Source of the DNA: Chryseobacterium aquaeductus
GTDB taxonomy: Bacteria; Bacteroidota; Bacteroidia; Flavobacteriales; Weeksellaceae
DNA: 64,000 nucleotides
Reading direction: 5' to 3'
NCBI RefSeq assembly: GCF_905175375.1
Contig: NZ_CAJIMS010000001.1
Span: forward strand, 1,054,001-1,118,000
The notes under the pieces are model-generated. The model ran no database searches and was not told the DNA's origin. It saw only the letters and a list, made by a program, of their open reading frames with translations. Of this stretch, positions 37,881-47,521 are shown piece by piece. The translations under genes were made by a program, and so were the position numbers. Each line of letters begins with the position of its first letter. The stretch's first letter is position 1.

Positions 37881-39641
37881 CTAATTATCTCTAATAACGT
37901 GACCCGTGACACTCAATGTATGAGAACCTGTGCTATTGGTATAGGTTCCATTAATTGTAAAATCAATGTATTGTCCTACTGCACCATAATTACTTACCTG
38001 TAAGGTGAGATTATTTCCATTGGCATTGATTACTCCTCCGGAAGATTCTAAAGTAAAATTGGAAGTAAATGTTCCAACTCCTATTGGGTTTTGGGAATTT
38101 AAATAAAAACCTCCCGTAGCACTTTGCGAACTTACAGAAAATGCAAAAGTAGGATTTGGAACCGGAGTTTGGGAACTTCCACCTGCATTAATTGGTGCCA
38201 GAAAATATTTTACAGGTTGTGTATCAGTTTGACTTGTAATAAATTCTGTCGCGGCAGTACAAACAGTAAGATTACCCAAATTTGTCGTAGGCGAAGTTGC
38301 AGTAAAATTAATATCTCCCGTTGTCTGAAGATTCGTGAAATCTGCACCAACAAATGTCAATTGCTGACTAGATGAACAACTCAAAACATTAAAAGAAAAG
38401 CTTCCGTTGGTTACCTGTGTAGAAAAATTAGAAAAATAATTTGTGCTTGCTGTATAAGATAAATTAGCAACCCCGTTCGTGACATTATTTCCAGAACAAT
38501 CTTTGAGAGTACCTGTAATTGTTATCGTATTACTCAAACTCTGCGAAATAGTGATGGCAGGGAGTGTATTGTTAGAATTATTTGCAAAAGGACCAATATT
38601 ATTGGTCATAATTACATTATTACACGCATCATATATTTTCATTGTTAAACTTTCACCAGCAGGTACAATACCTGATGCATTTCCGTTTCCATCTGTAGTG
38701 GCAGAACTAGAAGACTGGTTTTGTCTGAAAATTTTTACATTCACATTGCTCAAAGGTTGGGCAGTCGAGTTTTGAATATGAACATTCAAAATACATTGAG
38801 GAAACTGTGCATCACAATTCCACCAAGAAAAATGACTTACATTTCCTACATAAGCATTTCCTACTTTCGTTGCAGAACCTTCTTCCTGCCAAATTCCTGT
38901 AGTTTCGTTGAAAGACCATAAAGGTATAGTTGCCGGAGCTGTTGACGCTTGAGTAGCATCGATTGCGACCGTCATCTCTGCTGTGTGATTGTTCGCAATC
39001 TGAAGATTTTGTCCTGCAGCACCTGTTAACTGTACATGTAGCATTCCGAAAGTCTCTAATACTCTGGCATTTCCTGCTGTATTGTTTGCAAGAAGAGATC
39101 CGGGCATCAACTCATTAAGATATTGGTCTGAAGGTTTCAGATGAAACATCGCAACATTTACGTTTCCTGTGTATGCGTTTCCGTTTGCATCTTTAAAGCT
39201 TCCGTCGAATTTCACTTTTGTTCCGTTTGGTAAAGATACCGTGGCTGTTGTTCCCGATGCAATAGTGGAAGTAGTTGTTGCAGGGATCATCATGATATTG
39301 ATTCTATTGCTTCCGTTGGTAGGAACTATGGTACGGGAACCATTTACAAAACCTGCTTTTGTAGTTTTTACGTAAGCAAAGTTTTCTTTCACATCGGCAT
39401 TTTTAATTACAAAAAGTCCTTTAGCATTAGTTTGCACTGTTGTCGAACCAATGCTTACTGCTGCTCCTGAGATCGGAGTTCCGTTTGTTGCTAAAACCAA
39501 ACCGTGGAAATTTCTTTGTGCGGAATTTCCAAAGTTAAAGTTTGTTTCCTGATTTTGTTGATTTTCGAGATCTATAAAAGAATCGCTTTTACATGATACA
39601 AGAATCAAGATAATCATTAATAATGAGTAGAATTTTGTCAT
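37881..39641 (-). CDS. Large surface lipoprotein with carboxypeptidase-regulatory-like repeats
   Basis: 586 residues. Lipoprotein signal MTKFYSLLMIILILVSC with Cys17. A CarboxypepD_reg-like beta-sandwich follows (FHGLVLATNGTPISGAAVSI), then a region with HFSWWNCD near residue 275 like the FAM171/CILP group, then further Ser/Thr/Asn-rich beta-sandwich repeats (ILNVHIQNSTAQPLSNVNVKIF). Probably exposed on the outer membrane; adhesion or carbohydrate binding is a guess. Ends close to the shared terminator. Confidence 0.78.
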   Translation of the reverse strand: MTKFYSLLMIILILVSCKSDSFIDLENQQNQETNFNFGNSAQRNFHGLVLATNGTPISGAAVSIGSTTVQTNAKGLFVIKNADVKENFAYVKTTKAGFVNGSRTIVPTNGSNRINIMMIPATTTSTIASGTTATVSLPNGTKVKFDGSFKDANGNAYTGNVNVAMFHLKPSDQYLNELMPGSLLANNTAGNARVLETFGMLHVQLTGAAGQNLQIANNHTAEMTVAIDATQASTAPATIPLWSFNETTGIWQEEGSATKVGNAYVGNVSHFSWWNCDAQFPQCILNVHIQNSTAQPLSNVNVKIFRQNQSSSSATTDGNGNASGIVPAGESLTMKIYDACNNVIMTNNIGPFANNSNNTLPAITISQSLSNTITITGTLKDCSGNNVTNGVANLSYTASTNYFSNFSTQVTNGSFSFNVLSCSSSQQLTFVGADFTNLQTTGDINFTATSPTTNLGNLTVCTAATEFITSQTDTQPVKYFLAPINAGGSSQTPVPNPTFAFSVSSQSATGGFYLNSQNPIGVGTFTSNFTLESSGGVINANGNNLTLQVSNYGAVGQYIDFTINGTYTNSTGSHTLSVTGHVIRDN

Positions 39642-39839
39642 AAGTTATTACTTTTTTGTGAACTCTAAATTAATCAAAAATAAGTGAATTCAAATATTAT
39701 ATTTTATGATGTAACAAAACTCTCCTCACAATTGTCTAATTATGTAGAAAACAAAAGTAATAAAACAGTTTAAATAAAAATTTAATATCTCGTAGTCAAT
39801 AAGTTACAATTTTGATCAAAACTTTTTTACTACTTTGTA

Positions 39840-39871
39840 TTGCATGATACTAAATTTATTACATATCTTTG
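39840..39871 (+). promoter_or_regulatory. Promoter of the beta-barrel protein gene
   Basis: TTG (39840-39842), a 21-nt spacer, then TATCTTTG (39864-39871), a full -7 match, 55 nt before the ATG. The remaining gap back to the divergent lipoprotein gene is A/T-rich. Confidence 0.65.
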
Positions 39872-39926
39872 CATTATTCAATAATAACAAATACAAGCAT
39901 CTATAATTTATTTAAAAACAAAACTC

Positions 39927-42173
39927 ATGAAAACGCCACTTCTCATCGCAGCCATATTCTTCACAGGACTTACTTTTGCTCAGGAAAAAAAATCTGACAC
40001 TGCCAAGACTAAAAATATTAAAGAAGTAGTTCTTACGAAACAAGTATTCAAAAAACAAAGTGACCGCTTCGTTTACGACGTTGCTGCTTCACCTGTCACA
40101 AAAGGAAATACTACTTTTGATTTGTTAAAACAAACTCCTCTACTTTCTACCACAGATGATAAAAATTTAAAAATTGCAGGAAAAAATAATGCGCTGATCT
40201 ACATCAATGGCAGAAAAACCAATATGGATGTAGAATCTTTAACACAGTTTCTGAAAAACACTCCCGCAGAAAACATCCAGAAAATCGAAGTGATTACCGT
40301 TCCCGGAAGTGAGTTTCAGGTAGAATCTTCGGACGGAATCATCAACATCGTTCTGAAAAAGAAGATGAGTGACGGTACCAACGGAAACATGAGGATGTCT
40401 AATTCTCAAAACAAATTCAATTCTAGCCAGGCAAGTTTTTCTGTAAACTACAGAAAAGATAAATTGGGAATCAGCGGGAATCTAAGTGGTGGTGAAAACA
40501 TTCAGGCTCAAAGTTATATTTTGAGAAACGGAACTGATCTTGTAAAAAATGAATCTGTAGGAGATATTGACGACCCAAACAAAAACATCGGTGGATACTT
40601 GAATTTCGACTACCAGTTGAATGAGAAAAGCAATCTAGCCTTATCTTGGAACTCTTGGGCAAATAAAAGTTATGGTTCTTCGGTTGAACTATTAAATACA
40701 CTAAATATTTATAAAGCTGATGGAAGTTTAGATAAAACAGATCTTACCCGCTCAAGCAATCTCGAAAATGCAAGAAATTATAATAATTCGGTAAATTTAA
40801 ATTACGAATTGAAAACAGATTCTCTGGGAAGCAAACTTAATATAAATGCTGCATATCTTATCTATAAAAGATTTCAGAATTCTGATAACAGAACTTTGGT
40901 ACAAAGACCTTCCGGAAGTTTTGATCAGCTGAGACAAAATGTAATCCAGGAAATTCCTCAGATCGTCAATAACTTCTCAAGTACAGTTGATTATATCCAA
41001 AAATTTAAAAATGATCTTACGGTTTCTGTAGGTGGAAATTTTAATGCTACTCAAACTGACAATGACACAAAAAATTTCTTTAATTTTTATGATACCAGCG
41101 GAAATCTTGAAAGTACAAGACCCGACCTCAACCATTTTATCTATGACGAAAAAATCTACGGAGCTTACCTTACATTTGAAAAAAAGTTTTCGGATAAACT
41201 CTCAGGAAAAGTCGGTGCGAGATATGAAATCACAAAAAGTTTAGGCACTTCTGAAATTCCTGATCAACCGATGCAGGAGTTTGAAAGAAATTACAACAAT
41301 TTGTTGCCATATCTAAGTTTAAATTATGCTATCAATGATAAAAACAACATTTCTTACGCATTTTCGAGCAGAATGAGAAGACCAAGTTTCTGGGAATTGA
41401 ATCCTGTGAAAAATATTCTGACACAGGACAATTACACTCAGAATAATCCTTTCGTGAAAGCTTCTTCCACTTATAATCAAGAATTGACGTATATGTTTAA
41501 AAATTCTTATTTCCTGATTTTGAACCATTCTTATTTTAAAGATATTATCACACAAGTTCCGCTTCAGAGAGACATTGAAAGAGATGGTACCACCTATCGA
41601 CAATTGGCGTATATCAGAACCAACTTTGGAGATAAGCAGGAAATGTCGGCGATGCTGGGAATGCAGAAAACGTTTTTCAATCAATACCTAACCACAAATT
41701 TCAATATCGGAGTACAACATAATATTAATAAAGGAACTTTGAACACAGATCCCACAACAGGACAAGTTTTTGACACCTACATTAATAATAGAGAATCGTC
41801 AAGCATTGTCATTCAAACCAACAATACAATTCGTCTGGACAAAAAGAAAACTTGGTTTCTCGGAGTTAATTATTTCTACGTCGACCAACAGCAAATCGAA
41901 TTGGGAATGTTGAAAAATCTGATGAGTTTAGATATAAGCATCAAGAAAAACTGGAACGACTGGACTTTTGCTTTAAATTTAGAAGATGTATTACGAACCA
42001 ATATCGTGGAAATCGAAGATTCTCAAGCCAACGGAACCTACAACTATATCAGAAACGACCAATTCAATCGTGGCGGCACATTAAGTATCACCTACAACTT
42101 CGGAAACCAAAAAGTGAAAAAAGTGAGAGACATCGAAGGCGCATCTGATGCCATCAAAAGCAGAACGAGATAA
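39927..42173 (+). CDS. Outer membrane beta-barrel family protein (TonB-receptor-like, OMP_b-brl_3)
   Basis: 748 residues. Signal peptide MKTPLLIAAIFFTGLTFAQ, then directly a plug-like domain (TFDLLKQTPLLSTTDDKNLKIAGKNNALIYINGRK; IQKIEVITVPGSEFQVESSDGIINIVLKKK), then a long beta-barrel. The N-terminal carboxypeptidase-regulatory domain common in this family is absent, and the C terminus is a basic KSRTR instead of the usual aromatic end. The substrate is unknown; no SusD partner is adjacent, so it is not a sugar-uptake pair. Confidence 0.87.
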   Translation: MKTPLLIAAIFFTGLTFAQEKKSDTAKTKNIKEVVLTKQVFKKQSDRFVYDVAASPVTKGNTTFDLLKQTPLLSTTDDKNLKIAGKNNALIYINGRKTNMDVESLTQFLKNTPAENIQKIEVITVPGSEFQVESSDGIINIVLKKKMSDGTNGNMRMSNSQNKFNSSQASFSVNYRKDKLGISGNLSGGENIQAQSYILRNGTDLVKNESVGDIDDPNKNIGGYLNFDYQLNEKSNLALSWNSWANKSYGSSVELLNTLNIYKADGSLDKTDLTRSSNLENARNYNNSVNLNYELKTDSLGSKLNINAAYLIYKRFQNSDNRTLVQRPSGSFDQLRQNVIQEIPQIVNNFSSTVDYIQKFKNDLTVSVGGNFNATQTDNDTKNFFNFYDTSGNLESTRPDLNHFIYDEKIYGAYLTFEKKFSDKLSGKVGARYEITKSLGTSEIPDQPMQEFERNYNNLLPYLSLNYAINDKNNISYAFSSRMRRPSFWELNPVKNILTQDNYTQNNPFVKASSTYNQELTYMFKNSYFLILNHSYFKDIITQVPLQRDIERDGTTYRQLAYIRTNFGDKQEMSAMLGMQKTFFNQYLTTNFNIGVQHNINKGTLNTDPTTGQVFDTYINNRESSSIVIQTNNTIRLDKKKTWFLGVNYFYVDQQQIELGMLKNLMSLDISIKKNWNDWTFALNLEDVLRTNIVEIEDSQANGTYNYIRNDQFNRGGTLSITYNFGNQKVKKVRDIEGASDAIKSRTR

Positions 42174-42208
42174 AACAATCATTTCTTCATATATATTATT
42201 TTGTAAAA

Positions 42209-42237
42209 GAAACCTGCCGGGAAACCGGTGGGTTTTT
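42209..42237 (+). terminator. Terminator of the beta-barrel gene
   Basis: AACCTGCCGG GAAA CCGGTGGGTT stem-loop followed by TTTTCTA. Confidence 0.8.
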
Positions 42238-42312
42238 CTATTTGAATAGCTGGTGAGTGCTTTATTTTTTATTAAATAAAGGGCTTGAATAATACAGAAA
42301 CTAACCGAAGAG

Positions 42313-42386
42313 ATCCTTTCAGGATGACAAACAGGATAGCAAACAAAGCTGATAAAAATGCGTCCACTTTGTCATCCCGTAGGGAA
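42313..42386. repeat. Solitary REP-like inverted pair
   Basis: ATCCTTTCAGGATGACAAA (42313-42331) and TTTGTCATCCCGTAGGGAA (42368-42386) face each other. Each half contains its own small palindrome and they share GGATGACAAA. They look like a BIME without a transposase. The rest of the 450-bp gap holds only the two terminators. Confidence 0.65.
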
Positions 42387-42442
42387 CTAGCGCAAAGGCA
42401 GAAATTAATCTAGGTGATCCAGCAAGAAGATTTTCCGAAAAT

Positions 42443-42470
42443 AAAAAACGCCTTGAAAATTTCAAAGCGT
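42443..42470 (-). terminator. Terminator of the GH43 gene
   Basis: On the minus strand ACGCTTTGAAA..TTTCAAGGCGT followed by six T. It is about 150 bp past the GH43 stop. Confidence 0.7.
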
Positions 42471-42619
42471 AACAAATTTATCTCTTATTTTACTATTAGT
42501 TATGAGGTTAAAATTATTTAATTAAGAATTTGCAGGCAATATCAGCCACCTTCTTAAGAAATTTCACATTTCATCTTAACCCGACTTAAAAACTTGCAGA
42601 ACTTAATGGTTCAAATTGA

Positions 42620-44374
42620 TCACTCAGATTTCACAACTTCCGTTCTCTCAGAAATTCCATTAGCATTAAACGCTTCAATCTGGAAATAATAAGAATCTAC
42701 TCTATCGGCGCCGGTGAAGAAATATTCATTTTTACCATAGACCATGATGTTTCCGTATAATTTGTCGGGAGATTTCCCCCAATAAATAACGTAGCCGTCG
42801 GCTTCCGAATTCTGCTGCCATTTCATCCAGATGCTTCTTCTTTCACCATACTTTTTAGCATCAGCTCTCAACGGAACAAATCCCTGAACTTTTCCGGGTT
42901 TCGTTCCCGCACCTTTTCCGAATACTCTGAAACCACTTAATGCAAACTTTCCTGTTGGCATTTTCAGGTTTTCCATCTTTAAATATCTTGCTTCGGCAGG
43001 TTTTTCCAATTCAATATAATCATGAGGAACATCTTTTGTGTTTTTGCTTTTATCGACAATAACTTTCCATTTTTTGCCGTCGTTTGAACCATAAATTTTA
43101 TACTGATGCATTTTACCTTCAGTTTTTCCCATAAATTCTACATCCTGATCTGCATAATTCACCTGAATCGCATTAATGGTAGAAATTTCACCTAAATCTG
43201 TCTGAAACCATTCACCAGAATTTCCTGTTTTTGCACTCCAATAGGTTTTAATATCTTCATCCACGGCATTATTCGAGTGATAACCGCCTAAAGTTGAAGA
43301 AACCTGCACGGGTTTGTTGTAATTCAGCAACATCCAATTGGTAAACAATCCTTTTGAGAAATCTTTTCCCTGCGCAAACTGCGGAAGCAAAGTCGGGTAA
43401 TCTCCATAAGCCGTGTTGGTGTACATCACGTCATCTTTATCAAAACCTGCGGGCCAAATTCCCAAACGTCTTTCAAAATTATTTTTAGTGGAAATAAAAA
43501 TCGTTGAAACGTGCCACCAGTTTTTAAAATTATCTTCGAATGTTGCTCCGTGACCAGCTCCTCTTGCGAAACCACCAGGTTTGTAAGAAAACGGATTGTG
43601 TTGTTGGTACTCGTAACCCTCCAAAGGATTTTTTGAAACATACACTCCGTCAGAATATCCACTAAATTCCGTTGCCGGAGCACCGTACTGCATGTAATAT
43701 TTGTCTTTATACTTTGTCACCCAAGCTCCTTCTACAAAGGGCTGCAGGAAAACATTGTCGTTGTATTCACCGAATCTTTCCCAACCATGATCTTCTGGTT
43801 TTAATCGTAAAATAGGTTTTACAAAACCTTCAGATTGCAAAGTTTTCACTTTAACTTCTGTTCCCAAAAGCGGCCATTCATTACTTGATCCCCAGTAGAG
43901 ATACAGTTTATTTTTATCTTCATCATAATGAAATGCAGGATCCCAAGCTCCTACTTTCAAAGTATCGACCGCAATTTTCCAGTCGTCAACAGTTGGGTTT
44001 GTACTTTTCCAGATCGGAAAATCAGATTCCCAGGTAGAGCCGTAAACGTAAAGCGTATCTTTCATCGCCCAAACTGCAGGAGCATTCAGATCATGAGTGT
44101 ATTTGTTGTCTCTGAGGAATTTTCTCTTGACAAATTTCCAGTCGAGCATATTGTCGCTGTGCCAATATCCTTCCTGATTTGTTGAAAAAAGAAACAGTTT
44201 TTTCTGAAAGTTAACAATCACCGGATCTGCCGTAGCACGGTGTTTCCCCTGTTTTGAAAAAACTTCAAAAGGTGTATAGCCATAATCAATATTGATCGGG
44301 TTACAGTAGGTCTTCTGTTGAGCCTGAAATGCAACTCCCACAAAAAACGCCAATAAAAGGAAATACTTCTGCAT
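42620..44374 (-). CDS. Glycoside hydrolase family 43 with discoidin domain, secreted
   Basis: 584 residues. Signal peptide MQKYFLLLAFFVGVAFQAQ. The five-bladed propeller catalytic domain shows the three GH43 acids: Asp50 (ATADPVIV), Asp145 (GAWDPAFHY) and Glu215 (FVEGAWVTKY). A discoidin/F5-8C-like carbohydrate-binding domain covers about 365-490 (NNAVDEDIKTYWSA, WFQTDLGEISTINAIQVNYADQ), then a fibronectin-like end. Probably an arabinosidase, xylosidase or galactanase acting outside the cell; the substrate is not predictable. No polysaccharide-utilisation partners nearby. Confidence 0.88.
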   Translation of the reverse strand: MQKYFLLLAFFVGVAFQAQQKTYCNPINIDYGYTPFEVFSKQGKHRATADPVIVNFQKKLFLFSTNQEGYWHSDNMLDWKFVKRKFLRDNKYTHDLNAPAVWAMKDTLYVYGSTWESDFPIWKSTNPTVDDWKIAVDTLKVGAWDPAFHYDEDKNKLYLYWGSSNEWPLLGTEVKVKTLQSEGFVKPILRLKPEDHGWERFGEYNDNVFLQPFVEGAWVTKYKDKYYMQYGAPATEFSGYSDGVYVSKNPLEGYEYQQHNPFSYKPGGFARGAGHGATFEDNFKNWWHVSTIFISTKNNFERRLGIWPAGFDKDDVMYTNTAYGDYPTLLPQFAQGKDFSKGLFTNWMLLNYNKPVQVSSTLGGYHSNNAVDEDIKTYWSAKTGNSGEWFQTDLGEISTINAIQVNYADQDVEFMGKTEGKMHQYKIYGSNDGKKWKVIVDKSKNTKDVPHDYIELEKPAEARYLKMENLKMPTGKFALSGFRVFGKGAGTKPGKVQGFVPLRADAKKYGERRSIWMKWQQNSEADGYVIYWGKSPDKLYGNIMVYGKNEYFFTGADRVDSYYFQIEAFNANGISERTEVVKSE

Positions 44375-44612
44375 CTTCTATTTTTTTAATCTTATACAAA
44401 ATTACTTATCTTTTTTGGGTTATGCTTCATATTGACAAATTAAGTCCAAGATTAAATTACAAACAATTGACGGTAATATTTTGGTTTTTATGATCCATAA
44501 TTAATGCAAACTTTGGATAAAGCTTTCTACATAACCGCTGCGCTAAGTCTCCCAACTTTGAGCTTATACACCCAATCGCAGCACTGCGAGTCTCAATCTT
44601 GCAGAATCATTG

Positions 44613-44760
44613 ATCAGAAAATAAATTTCAGCTTTCCGAAAAGTGAAATTTCTTTTCAGAAGTATTAAAATATACTTCCGAAGCTTTGAAATATGAGTCA
44701 GAAGGCCGGAGACATCATTCCGAAGCTTTAAAATAGCATTCCGAAGCCTCGGGGAAGGCA
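44613..44760. repeat. Degenerate tandem array, 21-bp period, 7 units
   Basis: Units start at 44613, 44634, 44655, 44676, 44697, 44718 and 44739; the best-conserved core is TTCCGAAGCTTTRAAATA (44676-44693 and 44718-44735). An overlapping minus-strand frame (44564-44761) only reflects the period, encoding LRN/ISK heptads. The rest of the 650-bp gap between the GH43 and hydrolase genes has no other recognisable feature. Confidence 0.8.
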
Positions 44761-45021
44761 TCTTTCTAGTATCTTACGGTATCGATGCCACATTTGAACT
44801 CTCGGTTACACCATTACGCAAAGGCTCTTGAATTAAGCATACACAAACTACAAAGTCTGATGACTTCGTAACAAATTTCGAAATACGCAATGTACAACAG
44901 GTCGCCTTTTTTAGAATTGCTGTTTAAAAATCGTAAACTACAGTCAAGTTATTTCACAGGCATAATCTATTCGATGCATAACATTGGAATGTCATTTGAT
45001 AGATACCCTTAAAAAATAGTC

Positions 45022-45864
45022 ATGAAAAAGTTTGTTTTATTGACGATCATCTGTATCCTGATGTCTTGTAATTCAGATGACAGCGCTGAAGTTTTTACTG
45101 AAGCAGCAACATTTCTTGATGTTTCTTATGGTTCGCACAATTTGCAAAAGATGGATATTTATCTGCCTGGCGGACGATCTTCGGGCAAAACGAAAATCCT
45201 TGTGTTAATACATGGTGGCGGCTGGGCTGGCGGAGACAAAGCCGATTACGCCACAAGTATAAATGCAGCAAGAGAAAAATTTCCCGACTACGCTCTTGTA
45301 AATATGAATTACCGATTGGTAGGAAATGGCACAGATTATATGCTTCCTGCACAAACTGATGACATTCATTCTGTATTGAATTTTCTTGAAGGAGAATCTC
45401 AGGAATATGGCATAAAACCAGAATTCGTTCTCACGGGAACAAGTGCCGGAGGTCACCTTTCCATGTTATATTCCTATAAATATGATGTACAGAAGAGTGA
45501 AAACGGTGGTGAATATTGTTGGACCGACGAATCTTTCCGATTCCTATTACTCCAGTTACCCCGAATATTCCATACTTATCCAATATATTACGAGTCCGGG
45601 AACTTTACCTTCAGGATATACAGCACCACAATTTGCGAGTCCTGTAACCTGGGTTACAAGTTCTTCGGCTCCCACGATTTCTTTTTTGGAGACATTGATG
45701 AACTCGTACCTCCAAGCCAGAAAACAGCATTGGACTCGAAGCTAAACCAATTTGGTGTTCCCAACGAATCGTATCTCTATAATGGTGGACACGGCATTGG
45801 GGGAATTTATCAGGAAGATGTATTGACTAAAGCTAAAAACTTTGTTTACAAATACTCAAATTAA
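45022..45864 (+). CDS. Alpha/beta hydrolase lipoprotein with two compensating frameshifts
   Basis: 280 residues as read. Lipoprotein signal MKKFVLLTIICILMSC; oxyanion segment LIHGGGWAGG (62-71); nucleophile in LTGTSAGGHLSM near 141; Asp in GDIDELVPPSQ; His in YNGGHGIGG. It resembles BD-FAE/carboxylesterase type proteins. Between about 45492 and 45687 the frame is wrong: the meaningful sequence (VKTVVNIVGPTNLSDSYYSS, APQFASPVTWVTSSSAPTIS) lies in the next frame, and reading returns to register at a six-T run (45682-45687). Either a mutated gene or two sequence errors. Confidence 0.75.
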   Translation: MKKFVLLTIICILMSCNSDDSAEVFTEAATFLDVSYGSHNLQKMDIYLPGGRSSGKTKILVLIHGGGWAGGDKADYATSINAAREKFPDYALVNMNYRLVGNGTDYMLPAQTDDIHSVLNFLEGESQEYGIKPEFVLTGTSAGGHLSMLYSYKYDVQKSENGGEYCWTDESFRFLLLQLPRIFHTYPIYYESGNFTFRIYSTTICESCNLGYKFFGSHDFFFGDIDELVPPSQKTALDSKLNQFGVPNESYLYNGGHGIGGIYQEDVLTKAKNFVYKYSN

Positions 45865-46066
45865 CCGTAGATAGACCATCATTTTCAGGTATGAGATTTT
45901 TACATTTCGAACCATCTTTTCGATCTAAATAGGCACATTTAAAAACATGATATTATTAAAACTTCTGTAATTTTATGTTCGATTGCTGTTAGCCAAAAAT
46001 AAATTCAGCAAAAATGAGACTCCTTGGCAGCTACTCTTATTTGTTCTTTAAAAATTTAGATCGGAA

Positions 46067-46108
46067 ATAAAAAACCCTTCTGTTATTAAATAAGCAGAAG
46101 GGTTTTTT
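46067..46108. terminator. Bidirectional terminator
   Basis: AAACCCTTCTG..CAGAAGGGTTT, an 11-bp stem with seven T after it on the plus strand and an A-run before it, between the convergent hydrolase and ctlX genes. Confidence 0.88.
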
Positions 46109-46123
46109 TGGTTGTGCAATTAA

Positions 46124-47047
46124 TTATTTTTTCGGCAAGAAAATCTCAGCAAGCATACAACGTGCGCTTCCCCCGCCGTTTACTTCAATGGTATTTAAAT
46201 CTGAATAAATAATTTCACAATATTTTTCTATGTTTGAAACCTGCTCGGCATTCAAAGATTTATAAGCCGTCTGGCTCATTACCAAAAACTTTTTTCCCTC
46301 TTTATTCTGAACTTGAAGCATATTTCCTGCAAACTGCTGCATTTGCTCTTCGGAAATTTCAATGATTTCTTTTCCTGAATTTTTGATGGTTTCAATAACT
46401 TTACTTCTTTCAAGTTCATTATCGATGCAATCAAGACAAATTACCACAAATTGGTCTGCAACACACATCATAACATTGGTATGATAAATAGGAAGTCTTT
46501 CTGAACCAACTGTCTGAAAAGAATGAAAAACAATCGGCTCAAAATCATATTTTTTACAAAATTCTCTGAATAAATTCTCATCCAATCTTAAAGAAACCGA
46601 ACCGTAAGCGATTTTATTATCATGATCGAAAATCATACTTCCTGTTCCTTCCAAAAAGTGTCCCTGAATTTCAGGCAACGACCAGTCGTCGATTTCAGAA
46701 ACTTCAAAACCTTGATCTTTGATGCTTTCGATAATATCTTCTCTACGCTCTACTCTTCTGTTGGAAGCGAACATAGGATATAAAACTACTTTCCCATCAT
46801 TATGAAAACTTACCCAGTTGTTTGGAAAAATAGAATCCGGTGTGTGCGGATCGATGGTGTCTTTTATCGTAATGACATTGATTCCTTTGCTCTTCAGCTT
46901 TTCAACAAAAACTTTGAATTCCGCCAAAGCTTTTGACTGAATATCTGCACCTTTCTGTTCTATCTGAAAGTAATTGTTCTCAGCCGTTTCTGCGTTATAT
47001 CCGAATGCAATCGGCTCTATCATTAATACTGTATCTGTTGTCTGCAT
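46124..47047 (-). CDS. ctlX: Citrulline utilization hydrolase CtlX-like protein
   Basis: A guanidino/ureido-modifying (pentein-fold) hydrolase of 307 residues. Catalytic features: FPNNWVSFHNDG near 75-86, EGTGSMIFD with Glu/Asp near 135, a His in YHTNVMMC, and the active-site Cys297 in GGGSARCMLAEIF. The related CtlX of Francisella converts citrulline to ornithine. A second pentein enzyme lies upstream in the same direction (47676-48590), suggesting a two-step arginine-family degradation, with a four-helix-bundle gene inserted between them. Confidence 0.85.
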   Translation of the reverse strand: MQTTDTVLMIEPIAFGYNAETAENNYFQIEQKGADIQSKALAEFKVFVEKLKSKGINVITIKDTIDPHTPDSIFPNNWVSFHNDGKVVLYPMFASNRRVERREDIIESIKDQGFEVSEIDDWSLPEIQGHFLEGTGSMIFDHDNKIAYGSVSLRLDENLFREFCKKYDFEPIVFHSFQTVGSERLPIYHTNVMMCVADQFVVICLDCIDNELERSKVIETIKNSGKEIIEISEEQMQQFAGNMLQVQNKEGKKFLVMSQTAYKSLNAEQVSNIEKYCEIIYSDLNTIEVNGGGSARCMLAEIFLPKK

Positions 47048-47065
47048 TGTTTTAAATTGGAGGAT

Positions 47066-47202
47066 TTTTAGAGGGGGAGAGTTTTATAATAAGTGAGTAA
47101 TCTGGAGCTAAGTTTGAAGGATATTTATTTTAAAATCATTTTTACTTTAAAACTCTAAAAACCATCCAACCCCTAAAACTCTCCCACTCTATTTCTCTGT
47201 CT
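47066..47202. repeat. Inverted and low-complexity repeats downstream of the four-helix-bundle gene
   Basis: TTTTTAGAG and GGGAGAGTTTT near 47066-47085 face CTCTAAAAA and AAAACTCTCCC near 47153-47186. The right part (CATCCAACCCCTAAAACTC) is related to 47637-47676 on the other side of the gene and to 9088-9127. Confidence 0.55.
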
Positions 47203-47521
47203 GTGAAAATGTGCACCAATTTTTTGACTGATTCATCATGTTCACCAACATCCCTATTATTTGGTTATACTGATTATTTAATTTATTAAATTGTTCTTCG
47301 TTAATGTATTTACAAGCTAATGAAAACTCTAGCCCAGTTTGAGTTTCTCTTGATTCCCCTTCAGAATCAGTAAGTTTTGCCACAAAAGATTTTCCGTATT
47401 TTCTTTTGCCCCATGCTTCACTAATATTTGCAGAAACTGATCTTAATGATCTTCTTATTTGATCTATAAGTGAATAGCATTCGTCTTTCGGATAAGTTTT
47501 TGAAAGTTCAAAGATTTCCAT
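47189..47521 (-). CDS. Four-helix bundle protein (S23/IVP family), 5' end broken by a stop codon
   Basis: The intact frame gives 110 residues starting MEIFELSKTYPKDECYSL, with the family motif QIRRSLRSVSANISEAWGKRKY. Upstream in the same frame, from an ATG at 47581, lies MSIIKFH, a TAA at 47558-47560, then DLKVFQKSLDAA, which is the expected first helix. So the natural gene was 130 residues and now carries a nonsense codon at position 8; the internal ATG may rescue a shorter product. Function unknown. It sits between the two pentein hydrolase genes, bounded by repeats. Confidence 0.75.
   Translation of the reverse strand: MEIFELSKTYPKDECYSLIDQIRRSLRSVSANISEAWGKRKYGKSFVAKLTDSEGESRETQTGLEFSLACKYINEEQFNKLNNQYNQIIGMLVNMMNQSKNWCTFSQTEK

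Noticed and set aside
44564..44761. 65-codon minus-strand frame with LRN/ISK heptads
   Set aside because: Same explanation: it reflects the 21-bp array at 44613-44760.
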